Assembly (NCBI GenBank): GCA_045588245.1
Contig: JAZNDW010000012.1
Coordinates: 62,001 to 126,000, forward strand
Length of the DNA: 64,000 bases
Origin: DTU064 sp045588245
GTDB lineage: Bacteria; Bacillota; Clostridia; Oscillospirales; CAG-272
Reading direction: 5' to 3'
Made by a program: the position numbers and the translations under genes. Positions 8,399 to 16,698 of this stretch are shown piece by piece. Below the pieces are notes generated by a model that worked only from the letters and a program-made list of their open reading frames with translations, was not told where the DNA came from and made no database searches. The first letter of the stretch is position 1. Each line of letters opens with the position of its first letter.

Positions 8399-9151
8399 AT
8401 GTTTGACAGAAAGAAAACGACATCGGAGCTTATCGGATGGGTGCGCGATTGGTTTGACCGCAACGGTCGCGGCTGTAACGCCGTTATCGGAATATCGGGC
8501 GGCAAGGACAGCTCCGTCGCCGCGGCTGTGTGCGTTGCGGCGCTTGGCGCTGACCGCGTAATCGGTGTTTTGATGCCGAACGGCGAACAGTCCGATATCG
8601 ATGCATCGTATAAACTCGTAAATTATCTCGGAATTAAGTATCACGTTGTCAACATCAAAGAATCTTATGACGGCATGATTGCCGCAATAAAGGACTGTAT
8701 TCCCGAAATAAGCTCGCAGAGCACGGTGAATTTAGCTCCGCGTCTGCGTATGTCTGCGCTTTACTGCATCTCGCAGTCGAGTAACGGACGCGTTATTAAC
8801 ACGTGTAATCTCTCCGAGGACTGGGTCGGCTACAGTACGCGCTACGGCGACGCCGCAGGCGACGTTTCGCCGCTTGCGATGCTGACAGTACAAGAGGTGA
8901 TCGACATCGGACGTGAGCTCGGACTGCCGAGGGAGCTTACCGAGAAGGTGCCGTCCGACGGACTTTGCGGTAAAACCGACGAAGACAATCTCGGCTTTAC
9001 GTACGCATCACTCGACAGATATATCCGAGAGGGAAAATGTGAGGACGAAGCTCTGCGAGAAAAGATCGACCGCCGTCACTATGCCAACAAGTTCAAGCTT
9101 CAGTTGATGGAGCACTATGAGCCCGAGCTTCCCGTACTCGCAAACGATTAA
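8399..9151 (+). CDS. nadE: NAD(+) synthase, ammonia-dependent type
   Basis: Catalyses ATP-dependent amidation of nicotinic acid adenine dinucleotide to NAD+, the last step of NAD synthesis. The 250-residue length indicates the short form without a glutaminase domain. The PP-loop SGGKDS lies at 33-38. Later family motifs are STVNLAPRLRM, YGDAAGDVSPLAMLTVQEV and the C-terminal GLCGKTDEDNLGFTYASLDRYI. A Shine-Dalgarno ACGGAG lies upstream. The M32 peptidase begins 12 bp downstream, so they probably share a transcript without an evident functional link. Confidence 0.92.
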   Translation: MFDRKKTTSELIGWVRDWFDRNGRGCNAVIGISGGKDSSVAAAVCVAALGADRVIGVLMPNGEQSDIDASYKLVNYLGIKYHVVNIKESYDGMIAAIKDCIPEISSQSTVNLAPRLRMSALYCISQSSNGRVINTCNLSEDWVGYSTRYGDAAGDVSPLAMLTVQEVIDIGRELGLPRELTEKVPSDGLCGKTDEDNLGFTYASLDRYIREGKCEDEALREKIDRRHYANKFKLQLMEHYEPELPVLAND

Positions 9152-9163
9152 AGGAGATAAAAC

Positions 9164-10666
9164 ATGGATATCAAAACAGCAACCGAAATATTCAAAAGAA
9201 CACAGAAGAAGCTTCACGCCTACGGTTTTGCAACGACGGCGGTATATTATGACGCCGTAACCGTTGCACCCGACGGAGGAGAGCGCGAGCGCAACGAAGC
9301 TATGGAGATCCTTTCCAATATAACCTATGAGATCGAAACGGCTCCCGAAATGCTCGAAGCGGTAGCATATCTTTATGATCACCGCGACGAGCTTGATCCG
9401 AAGCTTCGCCGTGAGATCACCGTATACAGTAAGCAGAGCGAATACATCAAGAGTATTCCGCAGGAAGAATACGTCGCATACAGCGTGCTTCTGAACGAGG
9501 CTCATTCGATCTGGCGCCGCGCCAAGGAGAATAACGATTACGCTTCGTTTGCCCCGACCTTAAAGAAAATATTTGACACGAACAAAAAGTTCGCGCTTTA
9601 CTATAAACCCGACCGTGATCCGTACGACACGCTTCTTGACACTTACGAAGAGGGCTTGACAAAAGAAAAATGCGACGCATTTTTCGCAGAGCTGCGCGAA
9701 ACTATCGTGCCGCTCGTTAAAAAGATCGCAGAGGTAAAACAGATCGAAAACGGATTCATGTTCCGCACGTATCCGCTTCATTTGCAGCGCGAATTTTCCG
9801 ACTGCCTGATGGAGAAAATGGCGATCGACCGCAAGCACTGTAATATCGGAGAAACGGAGCATCCTTTCACGCTGAATTTCAATAAGCACGACGTCAGAAT
9901 CACGACGCATTATCACGAAAACGACCTTTCCAATTCAATGTATTCTGTCGTTCATGAGGGCGGACACGCGCTGTACGAGCTCGGCTCGGGCGATGAATAC
10001 GAGGGCACGGGACTTTCGGGCGGTGCTTCCATGGCGATGCACGAAACGATCTCCCGCTTCTATGAAAACATTATCGGCAGAAGCCGCACGTTTATCTCGC
10101 TTATTTTTCCGAAGCTGTGTGAGCTTTTCCCGAACGAATTGGCTGACGTGACCGAAGAACAGTTCTACCTCGCTGCAAATTACAGCGCACCGTCACTCAT
10201 AAGAACGGAAGCTGACGAACTTTCGTATACGCTTCACGTTATGGTCCGCTACGAGATCGAGCGCGGAATGATGGACGGCAGCTACACCGTTGACGACCTA
10301 CCGCGTGTTTGGAAAGAGAAGTATAAGCACTATTTAGGCGTTGACGTCCCCGACGATACGCGCGGAGTGCTTCAGGATTCGCATTGGTCGGGCGGCTCTG
10401 TCGGATATTTCCCGTCCTATGCGCTCGGCTCCGCATACGGCGCGCAGATTTATGAAACGATGAAAAATGAGTTTGACATAGACGCCGCTATCGCTGAAGC
10501 GGGAAGTACGGCTCCCGTCAATTCATGGCTTGAGGAGCACATCTTCCGCCACGGAGCTATGTATAATTCCGATGAGCTGTTGAAAATGTGCACGGGCGAA
10601 GAATTTTCCGCTAAATACTATACCGATTATCTGACACGTAAATATACGGAGATATACGGTCTATAA
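9164..10666 (+). CDS. M32-family carboxypeptidase (Taq type)
   Basis: A zinc-dependent, cytoplasmic carboxypeptidase that removes C-terminal residues from peptides. At 500 residues it has the typical size of Thermus aquaticus carboxypeptidase homologues. The zinc motif HEGGHALYELG is at about residue 264, followed by the conserved SMAMHETISRFYEN and, later, RTEADELSYTLHVMVRYEIE. The C-terminal DVPDDTRGVLQDSHWSGGSVGYFPSYALG is a strong family signature. AAGGAG precedes the ATG. No signal peptide is seen. Confidence 0.95.
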   Translation: MDIKTATEIFKRTQKKLHAYGFATTAVYYDAVTVAPDGGERERNEAMEILSNITYEIETAPEMLEAVAYLYDHRDELDPKLRREITVYSKQSEYIKSIPQEEYVAYSVLLNEAHSIWRRAKENNDYASFAPTLKKIFDTNKKFALYYKPDRDPYDTLLDTYEEGLTKEKCDAFFAELRETIVPLVKKIAEVKQIENGFMFRTYPLHLQREFSDCLMEKMAIDRKHCNIGETEHPFTLNFNKHDVRITTHYHENDLSNSMYSVVHEGGHALYELGSGDEYEGTGLSGGASMAMHETISRFYENIIGRSRTFISLIFPKLCELFPNELADVTEEQFYLAANYSAPSLIRTEADELSYTLHVMVRYEIERGMMDGSYTVDDLPRVWKEKYKHYLGVDVPDDTRGVLQDSHWSGGSVGYFPSYALGSAYGAQIYETMKNEFDIDAAIAEAGSTAPVNSWLEEHIFRHGAMYNSDELLKMCTGEEFSAKYYTDYLTRKYTEIYGL

Positions 10667-10692
10667 TTAATACGTCAAAAAGGAGGAGTACC

Positions 10693-11463
10693 GTGAAAAA
10701 ACGCAAGCATTTGTTTGCCGCGTTCGTTACCGCGGCGCTCCTCCTTATACTATTTGTGATTCTTTTCGTATACATATCGTGGTTCACGCCGAAAGGATAC
10801 AGAATAACCGTCGGAATACACGGCTACCGAGAGATACTTGACGGCGTGTGGCTTGATAATAATTACGAAGGCGACACATCCGAGCTGTGCGCTATCTATT
10901 TTGAGGCTCGCAACAGAGTAGAATCGTTTTTCGGCGATGTGCGCTCGGAGCCCGTATTGATAATAACCGAAGACGAAAGTAAACAGCAGCGCCTCGGCGG
11001 CGACAGTGACATAATTTCGTTTGCGGCAGGGGACGTGTATTCGTATATTTCCGTCAGCATCGAAAAATACGACGTTGACACGCTCGCGCACGAGCTTGCC
11101 CATGCCGAGATACACAAACGTATTTTTAACGGTAAGGTCTCTTCGGGGCGTATTGTGCCGCCGTGGTTTGACGAGGGAATCGCGCTGCAGCTTGATTACA
11201 GCACGAAATACAGCTGGGAAACGCTCCTACGTTATACGGAAGACCTGACGGTTCTGCCCGATTTTGAGCTTTTGTCAGATGAAGATTATTTTTATAACGA
11301 CGATCCCGAAACGGAAATGTATAATTATCTTGCGGCAAAATATGAAGTCGGCAGATGGCTGCTCGAAAACGGCGGCGAAGACGAGCTTATGAAATTACTC
11401 GATAAAATCAACGGCGGGGCAGAGTTTGCGTCCTTATATGACATACCAATGATCGATGATTAA
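10693..11463 (+). CDS. Membrane-anchored metalloprotease-like protein (peptidase MA type)
   Basis: A 256-residue protein starting at GTG with an excellent AGGAGGAG just upstream. One N-terminal membrane anchor (residues about 8-30) is followed by an extracytoplasmic domain. The motif HELAHAE at about 133-139 and PPWFDEGIALQL about 20 residues later give the HExxH...E gluzincin pattern seen in the peptidase MA-like family. The substrate is unknown. It lies 26 bp after the M32 gene and ends at a strong terminator, so it closes the nadE transcript. Confidence 0.72.
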   Translation: MKKRKHLFAAFVTAALLLILFVILFVYISWFTPKGYRITVGIHGYREILDGVWLDNNYEGDTSELCAIYFEARNRVESFFGDVRSEPVLIITEDESKQQRLGGDSDIISFAAGDVYSYISVSIEKYDVDTLAHELAHAEIHKRIFNGKVSSGRIVPPWFDEGIALQLDYSTKYSWETLLRYTEDLTVLPDFELLSDEDYFYNDDPETEMYNYLAAKYEVGRWLLENGGEDELMKLLDKINGGAEFASLYDIPMIDD

Positions 11464-11464
11464 C

Positions 11465-11497
11465 AAAAAATCGCAACCGAAGTGGTTGCGATTTTTT
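11465..11497 (+). terminator. Terminator after the MA-type protease
   Basis: A 14-bp perfect stem (left arm AAAAAATCGCAACC, 5-nt loop) ending in T7. About 60 bp further on, near 11547-11559, GCAAATCGCAACC repeats part of the arm. Confidence 0.9.
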
Positions 11498-11714
11498 TAA
11501 TATAGGTGTATAATGTGCATATGATGCGGAATAACGATATAAATCGTGGCAAATCGCAACCGTTAGGTTCGCTCAAATTACATACATAAATTGGTGGCAA
11601 ACGGCTTGCGTGTCGATTATAATACTATATCAGATGGATATGTTTTAACCGTTTACGCTTTTATATATGCTTGTTAGCCGATATAGGTCCGTATTCTGTA
11701 AAAGGAGATTAATT

Positions 11715-13352
11715 ATGAAGCTTTCTGATAAGATAACTTACTTGCGTACTAAACTCAATATGTCGCAGGAGGAGCTCGCAGACTATTTGAACGTCTCGCG
11801 GCAATCCGTTTCCAAGTGGGAGATAGGTCAGTCCGATCCGAGGATCGACAAGATCATTCAGCTTTGCGCTCTTTTCGGCGTAACGACGGATGAGCTGATC
11901 CGTGACGAGATCGACATTTCCGACGCTATTACTGAAACGGGAAGTGCCGGGCTGTCCTCAGGCAAATACTTCGGTACTGACGGTTTCCGCGGCGAGGCAA
12001 ACGTTGACCTCAACGCAGAGCAGGCGTTCAAGATCGGACGTTTTTTAGGCTGGTATTATTCAAGCTCGTTGTCAGGCTGCCGTGACCGCAACTACCGCCC
12101 GCGCATAGCCATTGGTAAGGATACGCGCCGTTCGAGCTATATGCTCGAATACGCGATTGCTGCAGGCGTGACCTCGTCGGGGGCTGACGCTTATATGCTT
12201 CACGTAACGACGACTCCGAGCGTTTCATATGTAACGCGGCTTGACGATTTCGATTGCGGAATTATGATCTCTGCATCACATAACGTCTATTACGATAACG
12301 GTATCAAGCTGATCAACCGCTACGGTGAAAAAATGGACGAACATACGCTGGCGCTCGTTGAAGCATATATAGACGGCAACCTTTCCGCTCTCGGTGTTGA
12401 AGGAAACGATCTTCCGCTCGCTCACAAGGAGCGCGTGGGCGCGATAATAGACTATGCCGCGGGCAGAAACCGCTACGTCGGGTACCTCATATCCGTCGTA
12501 ACACATTCCTTCCGAAATATGAAGATAGCTCTTGACTGCGCCAACGGCGCATCGTGGATGATAGCGCCAGCCGTTTTTGAAGCGCTCGGCGCACAGATCT
12601 TCGTCATTAACGGTCAGCCCGACGGTCAGAATATCAACCGCAACGCAGGTTCGACGCACATCGAATACCTTGCCGCGTACGTTAAGGAAAACCACCTTGA
12701 CGTCGGTTTCGCTTTCGACGGAGATGCGGACCGCTGCATCGCCGTTGACGAAAACGGCAACGTTATTGACGGCGATAAGATAATGTTCGTGCTTGCAAAT
12801 ATGCTCAAGCGACGCGGCGCACTTGAGGATGATATGCTCGTAACGACAGTTATGTCAAACGCAGGTCTTTATAAATCATGCAAAGAAGCCGGTATTAACA
12901 CGATTCAAACAAACGTGGGCGATAAATACGTCTACGAAGCGATGCAAAAGCACGGCTACTCGCTCGGCGGCGAGCAGTCGGGACACATCATCATTCATAA
13001 GTACGCAACGACGGGTGACGGTATACTGACGGCTCTGATGGTTATGGAGGAAATACTTGACCGTAAAACTACACTCGGTAAGCTCGCTTCCGCAGTTACG
13101 ATATATCCGCAGGTGCTTCGCAACATCAGAGTTACCGATAAGACCGTCGTTATGAGAGATCCCGATATAAAAGTAAAGCTTGATAAGATAACGGAAAGCT
13201 TAGGTGACTCGGGAAGAATACTCGTCCGCAAGAGCGGAACAGAGCCTTTGATACGCGTTATGGCAGAGGGCGAGGATATCGATCTTTGCGAGCATTACGT
13301 TAACTCCGTTATCGAGCTTATCAAAGCAAAAGGCTATGCCGCACGCAGCTGA
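11715..13352 (+). CDS. Phosphoglucosamine mutase (GlmM-like) with fused N-terminal XRE HTH domain
   Basis: Residues 1-62 form a Cro/CI-type helix-turn-helix (LRTKLNMSQEELADYLNVSR, then QSVSKWEIGQSDPRIDKII). After a linker, residues 85-545 are a complete alpha-D-phosphohexomutase: FGTDGFRGEAN at the start, catalytic-serine loop SASHN at 186-190, metal loop DGDADR at 335-340, sugar loop GGEQSGH and phosphate loop SGTEP near the C-terminus. GlmM converts glucosamine-6-P to glucosamine-1-P for cell-wall precursors; this fits the GlmM subgroup best, though other phosphohexomutases cannot be excluded. An in-frame ATG at 11667 exists, but AGGAG is placed for 11715. The 217-bp upstream gap holds the previous terminator and an isolated TATAAT at 11618. 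Confidence 0.88.
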   Translation: MKLSDKITYLRTKLNMSQEELADYLNVSRQSVSKWEIGQSDPRIDKIIQLCALFGVTTDELIRDEIDISDAITETGSAGLSSGKYFGTDGFRGEANVDLNAEQAFKIGRFLGWYYSSSLSGCRDRNYRPRIAIGKDTRRSSYMLEYAIAAGVTSSGADAYMLHVTTTPSVSYVTRLDDFDCGIMISASHNVYYDNGIKLINRYGEKMDEHTLALVEAYIDGNLSALGVEGNDLPLAHKERVGAIIDYAAGRNRYVGYLISVVTHSFRNMKIALDCANGASWMIAPAVFEALGAQIFVINGQPDGQNINRNAGSTHIEYLAAYVKENHLDVGFAFDGDADRCIAVDENGNVIDGDKIMFVLANMLKRRGALEDDMLVTTVMSNAGLYKSCKEAGINTIQTNVGDKYVYEAMQKHGYSLGGEQSGHIIIHKYATTGDGILTALMVMEEILDRKTTLGKLASAVTIYPQVLRNIRVTDKTVVMRDPDIKVKLDKITESLGDSGRILVRKSGTEPLIRVMAEGEDIDLCEHYVNSVIELIKAKGYAARS

Positions 13353-13368
13353 TGCGGAGGTAACGACT

Positions 13369-14046
13369 GTGAAGTACGAATATTTATCACAGAATGCGCT
13401 CTTTGATATGGCGCATACCGAGTCTGCCGCAATATTTGACGGCTGTGAATATCCGTGGGAAGCACTTGCCAAGATCAGCGATTTTATCGTCGCACGCGGC
13501 GCGACGCTTCCGTCCCACGAATATGACAGTCCCGCGCCGAACGTTTGGATCGCAAAGGACGCGAAGGTTGCTCCTACCGCGTCGATCACAGGCCCGTGTA
13601 TCATTGAATCGGGCGCGGAAATACGCCACTGTGCGTTCATCCGCGGATCTGCAATCATTGGACGCGGTGCCGTCGTCGGCAACTCGACAGAGCTGAAAAA
13701 CGTTATCCTTTTTGATAAGGTGCAGGTTCCGCATTACAATTACGTCGGCGACTCGATCCTCGGCTACGGCGCGCACATGGGCGCCGCCTCGATCACCTCA
13801 AATGTAAAAGGCGATAAAAAGCTCGTTTCCGTCCACACGCCTGACGGCGATATCGAAACGGGACGCAAAAAATTCGGAGCCATGCTCGGAGATTTTGCAG
13901 AGATAGGATGCGGCAGCATTCTTAATCCCGGTACCGTTATCGGCCGCGGTGCGAGGGTGTATCCGCTTTCAAGCGTCCGCGGATGCGTCCCCGAAAAGCA
14001 TATATACAAAAGTCAGGAGAAGATCGAACCGATCAGGGAAGATTAA
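13369..14046 (+). CDS. Left-handed beta-helix acyl/nucleotidyltransferase-like protein (GlmU C-terminal type)
   Basis: A 225-residue protein with hexapeptide repeats (VWIAKDAKVAPTASITGPCI, then IIGRGAVVGNSTELKN and IGCGSILNPGTVIGRGARV) that fold as a left-handed beta helix, as in the acetyltransferase half of GlmU. Clostridial relatives are often labelled UDP-N-acetylglucosamine pyrophosphorylase, but no nucleotidyltransferase domain is visible. An ATG at 13336 lies inside the mutase gene. GGAGG at 13356-13360 is 8 bp before the in-frame GTG at 13369, which is chosen. It follows the GlmM-like gene by 16 bp, suggesting a role in the same amino-sugar pathway. Confidence 0.78.
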   Translation: MKYEYLSQNALFDMAHTESAAIFDGCEYPWEALAKISDFIVARGATLPSHEYDSPAPNVWIAKDAKVAPTASITGPCIIESGAEIRHCAFIRGSAIIGRGAVVGNSTELKNVILFDKVQVPHYNYVGDSILGYGAHMGAASITSNVKGDKKLVSVHTPDGDIETGRKKFGAMLGDFAEIGCGSILNPGTVIGRGARVYPLSSVRGCVPEKHIYKSQEKIEPIRED

Positions 14047-14050
14047 CGAT

Positions 14051-14085
14051 AAAAAATAAGGCGAGGTGTCCTCGCCTTATTTTTT
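14051..14085. terminator. Bidirectional terminator
   Basis: AAAAAATAAGGCGAGG and its complement around a 3-nt loop, with an A run on one side and a T run on the other, between convergent genes. Confidence 0.9.
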
Positions 14086-14094
14086 GTTTATATT

Positions 14095-15588
14095 TTACTT
14101 GTGATTTTTATATTCTTCGTTCAGCTCGGGATAAGCGGAGAGCATAGGCTCAACGTCCTCGCCATTTTTGCGTGCGTAGTAGTTTTTCGTGATCTTAACG
14201 ACCTGACCGGAAAGAAGAACTACTGCAATAAGGTTCGGCAGTGCCATAAGTCCGTTGCAAGTGTCGGAAATGCTCCATACAAGTTTACTTTCAATAACCG
14301 CAGACGCAACTATCATAACGATATAGATGAGCTTGAAAATAAACACGAACACTTTGCTGCATTTTTCACCAAAGCGCGAGAAAAGGAATTCGGTAGCCTT
14401 TTCGCCATAGTAAGACCAGGAAAGGATCGTTGTGAAAGCGAAAAGGGGAAGAATGATCGAAAAGGATACGATGCCGAATATGCCGAAATTCTCGGAGAAT
14501 GCGAGCATGGATACGGCAGAGTCGGATGAGTTTGCCGTGAAGGATTCGATCGCACCGTTGCTGATAAAAGTTGTCAGAATCAACAGGGCAGTGAAAGTAC
14601 AGATTATAAATGTATCAAAGAATACTTCGAAAATTCCCCAGAGTCCCTGCTTAACGGGTTCACGTGTTTCGGAAGCGGAATGTGCGATAACGGAAGAACC
14701 GAGACCTGCTTCATTGGAGAAAACGCCGCGCGCCATACCTTTTTTGATAACGACGGAGAAAACGTAACCGCCGAAACCGCCTGCCATAGCCTTGAAACCG
14801 AAAATGTTGGAGAAAATCATGGAAAATGCTGCAGGTACGGCTTCAATGTTCATAATAACGGCGACGATACCGAGAATTATGAAGAGTAAAGACATAAACG
14901 GTACGAGCGTGGAAGCAACTTTACCGATGCGCTTGATACCGCCGATAATGATCAGAGCAGAGAAGAGCGCAACGATAATACCGACTATAAGTTTGAAGTT
15001 CGTAGTGTCGCTGTTAAATGATGAAGCGAGCGCTCCCGAGATCTTGTTCGTCTGAACTCCGCTCATACCGAGCGCGGCGAGCATACAGAAGATGGCGGCA
15101 AGGTATCCGAGCCAACGCCAGCCAAGACCGTACGTTATGTAGTAGAAAGCACCGCCCGAGAAGTTTCCGTCCTTGTCTTTTTTACGGTAGAATAAACCGA
15201 GTACGTTTTCTGCATAGTTTGTGATCATACCGAAAAATGCGGAGATCCACATCCAGAATACGGCGCCGGGACCGCCCGTAAGGATCGCAGAAACGACGCC
15301 GACGATGTTACCCGTGCCGACTGTACCGGAAATAGCGGCGGAAAAGGCTTCAAACTGTGAGATAGATTTTGCGTCTGTGTCCTCTTTTTTCGGTCTGCCG
15401 ATCTCTTTGATAGTCGGAATGATGGTCGTGTTCATGGATTCGCCGAGTTTGCGTACCTGCATGACACGCGTACGGACTGTGAGCAAAATTCCCGTTCCGA
15501 GAATCAGGATGATCATGGGCCATCCCCATACGACCCCGTTCATAAACGAGTCGATTTTTGTGATAAAGTCGATGATTTTTTCAAACAT
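14095..15588 (-). CDS. AGCS-family sodium:alanine/glycine symporter
   Basis: A polytopic membrane protein of 497 residues with about eleven spans that imports alanine or glycine with Na+. Family signatures are VWGWPMIILILGTGILLTVRT at the start, the AFSAAISGTVGTGNIVGV and GGPGAVFWMWISAFFGM motifs, and RGVFSNEAGLGSSVIAHS near the middle. Its leader carries a tandem glycine riboswitch and a terminator, so expression is set by glycine and glycine is a likely substrate. Monocistronic. Confidence 0.94.
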   Translation of the reverse strand: MFEKIIDFITKIDSFMNGVVWGWPMIILILGTGILLTVRTRVMQVRKLGESMNTTIIPTIKEIGRPKKEDTDAKSISQFEAFSAAISGTVGTGNIVGVVSAILTGGPGAVFWMWISAFFGMITNYAENVLGLFYRKKDKDGNFSGGAFYYITYGLGWRWLGYLAAIFCMLAALGMSGVQTNKISGALASSFNSDTTNFKLIVGIIVALFSALIIIGGIKRIGKVASTLVPFMSLLFIILGIVAVIMNIEAVPAAFSMIFSNIFGFKAMAGGFGGYVFSVVIKKGMARGVFSNEAGLGSSVIAHSASETREPVKQGLWGIFEVFFDTFIICTFTALLILTTFISNGAIESFTANSSDSAVSMLAFSENFGIFGIVSFSIILPLFAFTTILSWSYYGEKATEFLFSRFGEKCSKVFVFIFKLIYIVMIVASAVIESKLVWSISDTCNGLMALPNLIAVVLLSGQVVKITKNYYARKNGEDVEPMLSAYPELNEEYKNHK

Positions 15589-15612
15589 TGTGCGTTACCT
15601 CGCAAAAAGAAA

Positions 15613-15642
15613 ATAAAAAAGAGCTAAACCGTAGTTTAACTC
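15613..15642 (-). terminator. Expression-platform terminator of the glycine riboswitch
   Basis: On the minus strand GAGTTAAAC-TACG-GTTTAGCTC forms a 9-bp stem (one G-T pair) followed by TTTTTT, 25 bp before the start codon of the symporter. This is the likely transcriptional off switch; the alternative antiterminated fold was not worked out. Confidence 0.75.
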
Positions 15643-15700
15643 CGAAAGTAAAACGCAAAAAGCATACCGCTGGCGTGATGCGATTGATAAAATACTTTTT

Positions 15701-15870
15701 TGCTCCGTCCTTTTGCCTGAGAGATTAGCACGAACCGTCAGGTTAGTACGTTGCACCTTCGGCATCCTTAATAGGACTTCTCCGGAGTGCTATCCGAATA
15801 CAGTTCCTGTCCCGTGTTGGACACCTGAGAGTGTTACTCCTTCGGTCGCTGTGCGTCTCCTGTATTCTTC
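15701..15870 (-). ncRNA. Tandem glycine riboswitch
   Basis: Reading the minus strand, two similar aptamers occur in series. Each shows the conserved internal-loop elements of the gcvT RNA: GACCGAAGGAGTAACACTCT with CAGG in the first and GCCGAAGGTGCAA with ATCTCTCAGGCAAAAGGAC in the second. The paired 5' and 3' strands (GGAGAC..., GGAGAAGTCC...GGACGGAGC) are also visible. The two aptamers bind glycine, and a terminator hairpin follows before the symporter gene. Boundaries are approximate. Confidence 0.92.
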
Positions 15871-15893
15871 ATATAGCTCTTACTTGATTCGGT

Positions 15894-15922
15894 ATTGTAT
15901 CACAAACGTATTTACGATGCAA
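15894..15922 (-). promoter_or_regulatory. Promoter of the riboswitch-symporter transcript
   Basis: On the minus strand TTGCAT (15922-15917) and TACAAT (15899-15894) are 17 bp apart, just upstream of the riboswitch. The roughly 200 bp between this promoter and the tRNA promoter show nothing else recognisable. Confidence 0.7.
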
Positions 15923-16119
15923 TAGTTTTTTGAAATAAATTGTGTTTTTGTGAAATATTGTTCTTCCGGTGATGCATAATGCGGGCGAAAATATTAATAT
16001 ATCATAGAATATAATTCATGAAATGAAAAAACAGCACACGGAAAGTTGCAAAACTGCAAAAAATGGACATAATAATAAATAATAAGAAAAAGAAAATCGA
16101 GGAATTTTCAAAATAGGTA

Positions 16120-16148
16120 TTGACAGGCGCAACATATAGTGCTATAAT
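16120..16148 (+). promoter_or_regulatory. Promoter of the tRNA pair
   Basis: TTGACA at 16120-16125 and TATAAT at 16143-16148 with a 17-bp spacer, a perfect consensus, 22 bp before tRNA-Leu. Confidence 0.88.
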
Positions 16149-16170
16149 ACTAAAGCTGATAAAAAAGCTT

Positions 16171-16254
16171 GCCGCTGTGGCGTAATCGGCAGACGCAGCG
16201 GACTTAAAATCCGCCGGAGTAAAATCCGTACCGGTTCAAGTCCGGTCAGCGGCA
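16171..16254 (+). tRNA. tRNA-Leu (anticodon TAA)
   Basis: The acceptor stem GCCGCTG pairs with CAGCGGC. The anticodon stem GCGGA/TCCGC encloses CTTAAAA, giving anticodon TAA. A long variable arm (CGGAGTAAAATCCG) is present, as expected for class II leucine tRNAs, and ACCGG-TTCAAGT-CCGGT forms the T arm. The 3' CCA is not encoded. Confidence 0.95.
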
Positions 16255-16262
16255 CGATATAT

Positions 16263-16336
16263 CGCGGAGTGGAGCAGTCTGGTAGCTCGTTGGGCTCATA
16301 ACCCGAAGGTCGTTGGTTCAAATCCTTCCTCCGCAA
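16263..16336 (+). tRNA. Initiator tRNA-fMet (anticodon CAT)
   Basis: The anticodon loop is CTCATAA (CAT) closed by three G-C pairs (GGG/CCC), and the first acceptor base C opposes A at position 72; both are marks of the bacterial initiator. The T arm contains GGTTCAAATCC. CCA is not encoded. It shares a transcript with tRNA-Leu, 8 bp upstream. Confidence 0.92.
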
Positions 16337-16338
16337 TC

Positions 16339-16406
16339 ACGCAAAAGGACATCGAAAGATGTCCTTTTTTGCGTTATAGAGAAAATGAGCGGCAACGAGC
16401 TTCGGG
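16339..16406. repeat. 68-bp direct repeat, left copy
   Basis: This copy starts three bases after the tRNA and matches 17886-17953 in 66 of 68 bases (two C/T differences). It includes the tRNA terminator hairpin and the sequence up to CGAGCTTCGGG. Together the copies enclose the whole rtcB transcription unit. Beyond this copy, 16407-16515 is GC-rich and holds no recognisable gene. Confidence 0.9.
16341..16372 (+). terminator. Terminator of the tRNA transcript
   Basis: GCAAAAGGACATC-GAAA-GATGTCC followed by TTTTTTGC. A near-identical hairpin recurs at 17888-17919 within the second copy of the repeat. Confidence 0.88.
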
Positions 16407-16518
16407 TTCCCGAAGGACGAAGCGGTGAAGCGCCGCCGGTGGCGGAGAAAGCGAGCAAAAAGCGGGGGCAGCGGTCTATTTAGGGCATATTTGACGTTGT
16501 TTTTTGCGGAAGGTAAAC

Positions 16519-16547
16519 TTGACAAGTTGTATGCAATAATATATAAT
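16519..16547 (+). promoter_or_regulatory. Promoter of rtcB
   Basis: TTGACA at 16519-16524 and TATAAT at 16542-16547, spacer 17 bp, a perfect consensus that gives rtcB its own transcript within the repeats. Confidence 0.85.
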
Positions 16548-16578
16548 CGAGATAATTGGTAAAAAGGAGTTGATCGTT

Positions 16579-16698
16579 ATGTCTGCAAAGGTATATACCG
16601 CAAACAAATTACAAACAAAACTTAATACTGATAGGAGATATAATGATCAAAATACAAGGAAAAAGAAATTCGGCAATGGTTTTTGCCGACAAACTTGA
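16579..16698 (+). CDS. Possible 39-codon leader ORF overlapping the rtcB start
   Basis: AAGGAG at 16564-16569 lies 9 bp before an ATG at 16579. The frame (MSAKVYTANKLQTKLNTD at the start) runs 39 codons to a TGA at 16696-16698, overlapping the first 56 bases of rtcB in another frame. I do not recognise the peptide. It may be a short translated leader, or the Shine-Dalgarno may be coincidental; rtcB has its own GGAG. Confidence 0.35.
   Translation: MSAKVYTANKLQTKLNTDRRYNDQNTRKKKFGNGFCRQT

Noticed and set aside
8234..8400. A sigma-E promoter for spoIIIAA; CATAAATC on the minus strand resembles a sigma-E -10.
   Set aside because: No matching -35 was found at the expected distance, so it is not listed.
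11667..11714. A longer N-terminus for the HTH-GlmM protein.
   Set aside because: The extra 16 codons have no ribosome binding site, while AGGAG is well placed for the ATG at 11715, where the HTH consensus also begins.
16142..16336. A 64-codon minus-strand frame across the tRNA genes.
   Set aside because: It is the complement of two clear tRNAs and has no independent support.
16337..16525. A 62-codon minus-strand frame and a 32-codon plus-strand frame (MSGNELRVPEGRSGE at its start) downstream of tRNA-fMet.
   Set aside because: They overlap the terminator and the repeat, have no ribosome binding site, and the GC-rich pattern looks like repeat sequence. The second repeat copy diverges within the frame.
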